Shown here: positions 57,905 to 64,000 of the stretch, piece after piece | How positions within the stretch are numbered: the stretch's first letter is position 1 | How the letters are laid out: each line of letters begins with the position of its first letter | Assembly (NCBI GenBank): GCA_944472155.2 | Contig: OX235271.1 | Span: 92,207,256-92,271,255, forward strand | Direction of reading: 5' to 3' | Length of the DNA: 64,000 bases | Source of the DNA: Trichobilharzia szidati | Taxonomy: Eukaryota > Platyhelminthes > Trematoda > Strigeidida > Schistosomatidae | Position numbers and translations under genes: made by a program | Notes under the pieces: model-generated | Databases searched by the model: none | The model's input: only the letters and a program-made list of their open reading frames with translations | Told to the model about the DNA's origin: nothing

Positions 57905-58210
57905 TTGTTGGGATTAAATTTGTGTCAGCTTTGATTACAAATTGATATTAGATAGAGAACCATTCAATACTCAGGAGTACTGGATAGCTGTTTCGTCCTA
58001 GTATGGCACTATCCAGCGGTAAACACCCATCACCTCACCGGGAATCAAGCCCAGGACCCTAAGGTTTAGAGGCGATCTTGTTGACTATTCGGACAGTCAC
58101 TTCTCAATTTTATCGTTTCCAGCAGCCAGTGTCATCAAAGATTGTTTGTCCTCGTACCTCACTTGGTGGATTGCTCTGACCACCACTTCTCACTATAACC
58201 TCAGACAATT
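57905..58210 (-). mobile_element. Degraded hammerhead SINE family 2
   Basis: The left end TTGTTGGGATTAAATTTG resembles the family-2 end TTTGTAGGGATTTGATTGG. It is followed by GAGAACCATTCAATACTCAGG and a minus-strand hammerhead at 57,977-58,020 (GGACGAAACAGCTATCCAGTAC kept, core and stem II damaged), then a degraded tRNA-like head and leader to about 58,210. Confidence 0.6.
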
Positions 58211-58736
58211 ACTCCGTTAGTCAGTCATTAGTGGTCATCATATAATAACTTTACTGATGAAGTAAAGGGCTTATTAGGCAAGTTTATTTGATATAAACTA
58301 CAGTGATTTATTATTCACAACTAAGTGTCGTTTCCAGAACAATTCACTGCTCACGACAATATATATGATGTGACTGTACGCTACCTCAGTGTCCTCATTC
58401 CACACTTACTTACGAATAATTCCTTGAGAGAAGAGATTAAATCGCTTACATGATTAACTCTTTCGTAAATACAATCGCATAAATTGTCAGATGAAAAATC
58501 TAATTTTTTCTTCTTTGAAGCATTTTAATGCTTCCGGGCAATCAGTTTTGTAAGAATTATGTAGGGATTGGTTAACCTAGGTCAATGTAAACATATCATA
58601 TTTTTTGTTATCTCAACTAATTTGATAAGACATTTGTAATAAACTAACATTTTTGCCTTATTTGAATATATTCTGATGGTTTCAAATCTCGTAATATTCT
58701 AATTTATTTTTATTGTATATCAATTTGGCTAAACAG

Positions 58737-58923
58737 GTTCAAGAAGGAGATTCATTTAATAGTGTTGCAGCTCGATTTGATGTCACTCCATCAGAATTAT
58801 GTCGTATTAATAGATTTTTGTCAAGAACATTGTTTGTTGGTCAAATGATTAAAGTTCCTGTGAATCAGGAGATGGTAAAGACGACTGAAGATCCATCTGT
58901 ACTACCTAGTGAAGAGAAAACTC
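58737..58923 (+). CDS. OXR1/NCOA7-like protein, LysM exon
   Basis: The exon is bounded by GGCTAAACAG and AAAACTC|GTAAGT, entering in phase 0 and leaving with one codon base. It encodes VQEGDSFNSVAARFDVTPSE, then LCRINRFLSRTLFVGQMIKVPV. This is a LysM module with the DSxNSxAxxFDxTPxELxxxNxLxSRxxxxGQxxxVP pattern specific to OXR1/NCOA7 proteins, where it lies N-terminal to GRAM-like and TLDc parts. The match is strong and collinear with the preceding exon. An in-frame ATG upstream (58,713) lies in intron sequence and is not used. The domain is complete within this exon except for its first strand, which comes from the previous one. Confidence 0.85.
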
Positions 58924-59017
58924 GTAAGTTTTCAATTAAATGAACTTTCTAAATAATAAAAAGAATTTTTCTTCGTAACATAAACAAAGGTTAGTAAGGA
59001 ATGCCTTTTTTCATTCC

Positions 59018-59165
59018 TTGAGTTCTAAGTGGAACATAGGGCTACAGGCTTTGAAGTTCCAGTTTCGGTGTGTTTTAGGGGCTCGAGCTTGTAATCCTAG
59101 ATCCCAACCTTCTTTTTTCCCTGGGCTTCTTGTCAGCTAGTAAACTAGCCGAGTTTTATGAGTAT
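59018..59165 (-). mobile_element. SINE family 1, body only, degraded
   Basis: GTGGAACATAGGGCTACAGGC and a following CCCAACCTTC-GGGCTTCTTGTCAGCTAG correspond to the minus-strand body of family 1. The head is absent. Confidence 0.6.
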
Positions 59166-59821
59166 TTTGAGCAAGAAATCGAATCCGATTGAATTTTTAG
59201 CAATTTAAAGACCCTTATCCATTAGCTGTATAGTGACCATAAATAGTTTACAGTGTTAACTGCCTACTTAACTCGAATTATGATTAGTTTTCTTCACAGT
59301 AGTTTCTAATACGACTGATGTTCATTTAACTATAAATGTCCTTATTTCGGGCTAAAAAAATTTGTTTTCAAAGTAAAGCTTAGGCGTGGTATGTTTACGA
59401 AGGCTTATTTACATTCATTTCTGGTGTTCAAAAAAAAATATTTATTATAATCTTCAATATTTGTACTTCAGATTAGGATATTATCATAGTTCTGTTGTTT
59501 CCCTAACTAGAGTTTTCACTTACACGTGTTTTCAAGGTGAATCTGGGAGTCATCTTTTGTGCTACTTTACAAGGAATGAAGGTTGTTAAATCTTTCATTT
59601 GCATTTATGGAGAATATTGGTAATTAACTGGATAGGGGAAGAGTCTTTTGTTACCATTTTGCCTCCTGATAAGTTGATTTAAGACATTTTAACATTTACA
59701 AAGTTGCATTAAATATAATAGTAACATATTACTGCAGGGAGAAATCTAGCAAAATATTTTTAAGTGTTAGCTTATAGGGATTTTAATGGTTTCAGATTTG
59801 ATCATGAATTGATACCAGGGA

Positions 59822-59868
59822 GTACTGGACACTTGTTCCATTCTTTTTTTGGGAGTTTTCAGCAGTAT
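59822..59868 (-). ncRNA. Hammerhead fold, degraded
   Basis: Minus strand: ATACTG/CAGTAC stem I, core CTGAAAA, stem II lost (CTCCC against GAAT), GGAA for GAAA, GUC triplet kept. Confidence 0.5.
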
Positions 59869-60381
59869 GCGCCCATTAACCCACTGGGGACGGAATCGGA
59901 AACCTTCAGGTCACGAGGCGAGTTCGTCAACCCTGAAAATCTAAATGTCCATGAATTCTAACTTTTTTCGGTTTGCAATTTTTAGCGCTTTTGCCAGACG
60001 ATGTCACTGAGGCTTATTTGTCCTCACATCCGACCTAGTAGACTCCACTGGTCACGACATTTCACTAGAATTTCAACCAACTTCGTTCTGTAGCCAGTCA
60101 CTAGTGAGCATCAGTGGTCAAACTTGAGATAAATCGAACAGTCTAACTCTTGAAAACTTATGTGGCTGGCTACAGGACGAAGCTGGCCGGATTACTGGTG
60201 AGAAGCTGTAACCAGTGGGATCCACCAGGTCGGGTATGAGGACATTGGCTGATGATCACGATAAAATCACATATTGATGGAAGCTGGAATTTATGGGTCA
60301 TTGAGTTGGGTCTAAGTGGCTGAATGGTCTACGAACTGACCTTGTAACCGGAAGGTCTTGGGTTTGAACCCCTGTGGGTTG

Positions 60382-60427
60382 GTACTGCCGATGAGTCCTG
60401 AACTGGGACGAAACAACTGTCCAGTAC
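60382..60427 (+). ncRNA. Best-conserved hammerhead fold of SINE family 2
   Basis: Stem I GTACTG (60,382-60,387) pairs with CAGTAC (60,422-60,427), and G60,381 can extend it. The core is CCGATGA (only U4 differs from CUGANGA), stem II is GTCC TGAACT GGGAC, GAAA is at 60,410-60,413, stem III CAA/CTG is weak, and the GUC cleavage triplet is at 60,419-60,421. Apart from U4 to C and the weak stem III, all required elements are present. Confidence 0.75.
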
Positions 60428-60783
60428 TCCTTAACTTTAATTGTTTGAGTAAAATAACAACATTATAGTGTCGAAGTACGACACATATTTTCAGCTTTAA
60501 AATTTCAAAGAAATCCGTTTTGAATGTAGGTAAAACTCAGAATTCATACTTTGCATACTTCAGAAATCCTATAGCGTCTTTTTTTCTCTTGAATAATATA
60601 AAAACTTTGTGCCAACAAAGATTTTGCGAATAGTTCATTTGAAAAGCCTTGGCACTTAGTTTTCTCTACAGCTTCCTTTCACTTAGCGTTATGCATTAAC
60701 TCTAATCACCTTAGTCATTTGATGACTGGCTTCTTATGGTCTGGTATTACCTCTTTGTTTTCTCGGTTTTTATAAAGTGACAG

Positions 60784-60989
60784 AAAGCTCTAATCCCGAT
60801 GAAAAGTCAGAGAAGTCAGCAGTTACAATGACGGGAAAGAAAACAACAACAACAGATTCTTTATGCAATGTAATAGAAGAGAATATGGAGTCGAAGCGAT
60901 TATCACAAAAAGATTCATTAACATCTTCTTTTAGTGCAACAGACACAGATGAATGGGAAGTAGATGAATCTTCGTATAGTGAATACACG
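60784..60989 (+). CDS. OXR1/NCOA7-like protein, acidic Ser/Thr-rich linker exon
   Basis: The exon follows AAGTGACAG and ends at GAATACACG|GTGAGT. Its first two bases complete the codon left open by the LysM exon, and 68 codons follow to a phase-0 end. The peptide is acidic and Ser/Thr-rich (SSNPDEKSEKSAVTM, TDTDEWEVDESSYSEYT), as expected for the disordered linker between LysM and the C-terminal parts of OXR1-type proteins. Phase agreement with the preceding exon is the main evidence. Later exons (GRAM-like region, TLDc) were not found before 64,000. Confidence 0.7.
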
Positions 60990-61079
60990 GTGAGTTGTAA
61001 AAAATAACTACTTTGACACATGTTTGACAGTGTTAATGATAAACAGCTGATTCGTTAATGTTTTCTAATTTTTTGATTT

Positions 61080-61300
61080 TGCGTCACAAATGGAACATAG
61101 GCCCACAGGCTTGAGTTTTGAAGTTTCAGTAGTGATGGTGTCGTTATTACAGGGTGGGGTTGCTAGCCTCGCATTCAACCTTCCTTCTTTACCGAACTAA
61201 CTACTGGCTAGGCAATGTCCAGGCGTGCGTCAGGCGAGAATCGAACCCTGGACCACGTACGTGGTTGACGAGCTTTCTGTCACTAAACCACCGACGCATT
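61080..61300 (-). mobile_element. tRNA-headed SINE family 1
   Basis: Minus strand: TGCGTCGGTGGTTTAGTGAC head, CAGGGTTCGATTCTC B box, and a body with GGTTGAATGCGAGGCTAGCAACC and CTGTGGGCCTATGTTCC. It lies in the intron after 60,989. Flanking duplications are unclear. Confidence 0.75.
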
Positions 61301-61345
61301 ATGTTCAATTTATTATTTTGAATTCAGAGTGTAGAAATAACAATG

Positions 61346-61789
61346 AATAAGGATTTCATCATGAACTGACGTTGGTAAGAGAACCATTGGAAAACCTGGG
61401 AGTACTGGATTGCTGTTTCGTCCTAGCTTTGGGCTCTTCAACAGTACGCGCACTCCACCAGGGTTCGAACCCAGGACCTTTCAGTCACAAGGCGAGCTCG
61501 TGGACCATTCAGCCACAGGGACGCGATCCAATGGTCCATGAATTCCAACTTCTGCCAATTCATGATATGGCACAACCACTAGCGAATGTCACTGGCAGCC
61601 AGTATTTGTCTTCACATGCAGCTTGCCGGACCCCACCGGTCAGTACTTCCCACTAGAACTCAGGTAACTACCTACTTGATGAATACTGCCAGTCGCTAGT
61701 AAGCATCAGATTGATACTCAAGTGTTGGTTTGTATGGATTTAATTGGCTCCAGGCATTTATCACAAAACGAACCGACACTTGAATAACA
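61346..61789 (-). mobile_element. Hammerhead SINE family 2, long copy
   Basis: Read on the minus strand it runs from an end resembling GGATTTAATTGG/CAAGTGTTGGTTTGTATGG through the leader, a TGTGGCTGAATGGTCCACG head, CTGGGTTCGAACCCTGG B box and hammerhead to GTTCATGATGAAATCC. It is the most complete single copy and shows the leader order. Possible imperfect flanking repeats are AATAACAATGAAT (about 61,335) and AATAACAGCGAAT (about 61,790). Confidence 0.75.
61402..61447 (-). ncRNA. Hammerhead fold, SINE family 2
   Basis: Minus strand: stem I GTACTG/CAGTAC, core TTGAAGA, stem II GCCC...GGAC (weakened), GAAA present, AUC triplet. C3 is U. Confidence 0.65.
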
Positions 61790-62689
61790 GCGAATCAATT
61801 CGATTTCATCATTTATGGTTCAAAAAGCTTCTATCGCATATTTACAGTATGTTCAAGTGTACAAATCTAAAAGGCTTCTTGTGTTCACCAAAACTGCAAC
61901 TTTAATTGAAATTCGAAAACGCATCATTTCCAACCTACAACTCAGCAGTGAGAATCTGTACCAGTTTCTTTGGTTAAAGAGTTTACTAATACAGTAACGT
62001 TAATATATTTTGGTTAGTCGTATCACATGCAGTTCAGCCTATTTTGCTATGTCACGTGTTTGTGAATGGAAATACTCATTTCTTTGCTTTCCTCAAAAAA
62101 GGTAGCGAATTTATTCAACATGACTGGGAGAAGCTATGGTAGGCTAGAGATACCAAAATAGCAAGTCTTTTAATCTTTTATTCAACGTTAATTGTGATTT
62201 ATGACAACGAAGGTGAAGATGCATCAAAATATGCTTTATATTCATTATAGACTAGACTGACTGTTAAAATTATTGAATATTAATATTATCATAACGAAGC
62301 TGTAAAGAATGCTCTGAACATCTTGAAAGAGTTCTCTTCAATGAAGTGTAGAAGTGAATATACGTTTGAGGATTGCTGAGTGTGTGGTATTATTGATTTT
62401 TTTCTCCGTTATAAGTACCACATTGTATGTTAAAGATTTCAATAGATGTATTGAATAACTTTTGTTTGAATTTCTGACTGACTTAAATCACTATGACGGT
62501 CATAATTTGCATTAAAGACGGACTGATGAGTAACTTGTTTATTCAGTCTGGTCACAATCAACCCACTATTTTATGAAAAACAGTTATGCACTCAAATCAG
62601 AATTTACACTACTCTTAATTCTAACGCGGTTGGATTTCATCTATTATTGTTATTGTTTCCTTTAATTGCTAGAGGAACATAGGGCTTCA
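61790..62689. other. Unassigned sequence, probably intron
   Basis: The plus-strand frame 61,815-61,997 is open but has no recognised domain and no clear donor, so it is not called an exon. Confidence 0.3.
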
Positions 62690-63310
62690 GTCGTGCGTCT
62701 CCATTGCGTTCGGTTCTCTGCTAGAGTCTTCACCTGGCTCCAAGTCTGCCCTCTCGTTTTCATCTCCTCTTCACATGACCTCCTCCAAGTCACCCTTGCA
62801 ATGACGACCAACTCGCCGCTTCCCTTTCGGGTTCCACTGGAGCGATGGTTTGTCTAGTGATGTCACTTGATGGCTTTCTTAGAGTATGGCCAGCCAATCC
62901 ATCTCCATTTCTTCCTGCCTATTTGTTTCACAATCGGTTCCTGATTGGTTCGCTCCCAGAGATCTCTATTGCTGATCTTTTCTGTCCATCTAATCTTGAT
63001 TACCGAGCGAAGACAACTGTTAGTGGACGTCTGTAGTTTGTTTGAGATGCTCTTTATGACGCGCTGGCCAAGTCTCTGATCCGTGTAGCAGCAGTGACTT
63101 CATGTTGAAGTTGAAAATCTGGATCTTATTTTTGATGTTGAGTACTGTTGACCTCCACACAGACTTGAGAGTAGTGAAAGCTTGTCTTACTTTTCCGATT
63201 CTTGCTCTGATATCCTCATCAGTTCCGCCTGTAGTTGAAACGATGCTTCCCAGGTAGGTAGGTAAAAGAGGTTGTTTCTTTCAGGTTCCTTCCATTTATG
63301 CTGATTTCAT
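62690..63310 (-). pseudogene. RTE-like (SR2-type) C-terminal relic
   Basis: On the minus strand I read PTYLGSIVSTTGGTDEDIRA, RIGKVRQAFTTLKSVWRSTV and IQIFNFNMKSLLLHGSETW, followed by WRWIGHTLRKPSSDITRQT, the classic SR2/RTE block order. Interruptions occur near 63,040 and after 62,850. The plus-strand open frames here are mirror images of this relic. It lies in the presumed intron of the OXR1-like gene. Confidence 0.85.
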
Positions 63311-64000
63311 CTATATATAAAATTATTTTAACTTCAGATATTTAAAGTAGTAAAGCTTCATAACAGCCATTGCCTTTGCAAAACTGAGATGGATAACTGC
63401 TATACATATAATTCTATGAGTACTCCTAGCTTGATTGGTTTTATGATTATCCCAAAAATTGAGTGCCATGCTCAGTAGGATGATAATGCTATTGAACTTT
63501 CTATTAGTTTTCTATTTGCCTGTCTATTCGTCTTTTCTGTCACTGACCCCTAAGCAATTTATTTTCTCTCTTCTTGCTTTGACACATTTTGTTTAGCCAG
63601 AGAAAATTGTTAATTGTTGCTTATACCACTTTTAGTATTCTCTCTCCTAATTTTATTTCTTCACTCTGGTATTGTGTTTTTGTTCCTTTACCTCTCATTA
63701 TTTAAACAATAATTGAATACTCAATTCATTTATTGCCAAAAAGAGAGGTGTATTTAAGGTCATTGGTTTTGTTCAATTTAAGAATTTGATGAATTGTCTC
63801 AGTGAACTAAAATAAAAGGAATATCTACGTGCATTTATATATAAGCTTTCTTTTTTAATGTTTCTGTATGCTTGCGTGTTTTAATATGAACTCACCAATG
63901 CCATTTGAACAGCCAAATACTTGAATTTTCGGTTAGTAAAAAATTAATTGATTTCGAAATGCTTTACAAAGCTTATGGATACTGTATTGAGAAAAGAAAA
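63311..64000. other. Unassigned AT-rich sequence
   Basis: No exon, element motif or RNA gene was recognised up to the end of the window. Confidence 0.3.

Larger units (their letters stand above)
54023..58736 (+). other. Intron of the OXR1-like gene
   Basis: The intron starts GTAAGTGG and ends GGCTAAACAG. It holds a SINE variant 1b (55,986-56,157), an RTE relic on the minus strand (56,160-56,700), the Sm-alpha-like pair (56,982-57,262) and a degraded family-2 SINE (57,905-58,210). The rest, including 54.03-55.98 kb, shows no gene. The open frames at 54,578-54,778 and 54,766-55,038 have no recognised domain. Confidence 0.7.
59775..60440. mobile_element. Inverted pair of hammerhead SINE family 2 copies (unit 4)
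   Basis: A minus copy (about 59,775-60,130: GATCATGAATTGATACC, hammerhead, tRNA-like head, leader GCGCTTTTGCCAGACG) is followed by a plus copy (about 60,135-60,440: leader, GTCTAAGTGGCTGAATGG head, GGGTTTGAACCCC B box, hammerhead). The arrangement equals units 1-3. No perfect enclosing direct repeat was found, in keeping with greater divergence. Confidence 0.75.
58924..60783 (+). other. Intron of the OXR1-like gene
   Basis: GTAAGTTTTC begins it and AAGTGACAG ends it. It contains a SINE family 1 tail (59,018-59,165, minus) and the inverted family-2 pair at 59,775-60,440. Short open frames at 59,386-59,589 and 59,764-59,961 are intronic or SINE-derived. Confidence 0.7.

Noticed and set aside
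61815..61997. Possible further exon of the OXR1-like gene
   Set aside because: It does not resemble GRAM-like or TLDc sequence, and no phase-0 acceptor with donor pair is evident.
1..64000. CRISPR array, bacterial operon, riboswitch or integron
   Set aside because: No regularly spaced direct repeats, no ribosome-binding-site-led gene strings, and the gene structure is intron-containing. This is animal DNA.

Overview
The window is AT-rich, intron-rich eukaryotic DNA that I read as a schistosome (blood fluke, Trematoda) chromosome. The support is the repertoire of mobile elements: a Boudicca/CsRn1-type Gypsy element with an unusual CHCC gag box, Penelope-like elements (PLEs) with GIY-YIG domains, SR2/RTE-like and SR1/Pido/CR1-like non-LTR fragments, and tRNA-headed short repeats carrying hammerhead-ribozyme folds like those of schistosome Sm-alpha repeats. 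Most open reading frames are relics of these elements. Species is not assigned.

Layout. (1) 1-13,955: a diverged, roughly 14-kb inverted duplication centred near 7.95 kb. Both outer ends carry the 3' end of the same CR1-like insertion, and a third copy of the flanking unit (10.41-10.80 kb) has the empty site. The left arm holds two well-spliced minus-strand exons of an unrecognised multi-pass membrane protein. The right arm has a paralogue of one of them with a lost splice acceptor. A perfect 144-bp hairpin sits at 1,594-1,911. (2) 13.5-23.8 kb: relics, namely a CR1 fragment, a foldback at 15.5-16.05 kb, short interspersed elements (SINEs), and two adjacent Gypsy gag relics, one split by a SINE with a 13-bp target-site duplication. 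(3) 23.88-25.79 kb: a broken PLE with RT thumb and GIY-YIG, an inverted duplication of its own coding sequence, and a 183-bp-arm hairpin. (4) 29,038-35,956: a Gypsy element with two LTRs, most of gag missing and pol nearly complete, broken by a frameshift, stops and a nested CR1 insertion. A second element's 3' end and polypurine tract lie directly upstream of its 5' LTR. (5) 36.0-37.55 kb: a PLE reverse transcriptase with a long open N-terminal part and a YVND active site. (6) 39.4-63.3 kb: RTE and CR1 scraps and a dense field of tRNA-headed repeats around one host gene.

The one recognised host gene is on the plus strand: three exons (53,820-54,022; 58,737-58,923; 60,784-60,989) of an OXR1/NCOA7-like protein, with a basic linker, a LysM domain and an acidic Ser/Thr-rich linker. 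Splice sites and phases agree. The start and the C-terminal TLDc part lie outside the visible sequence.

The most striking observation is that the hammerhead-bearing tRNA-like repeat occurs as head-to-head inverted pairs (minus copy, then plus copy). Three such pairs are each enclosed, as a whole, by a different perfect 12-14-bp direct repeat. The inverted dimer therefore looks like the unit that inserts. A second tRNA/hammerhead family, closer to Sm-alpha, has the same architecture at 56.98-57.26 kb.
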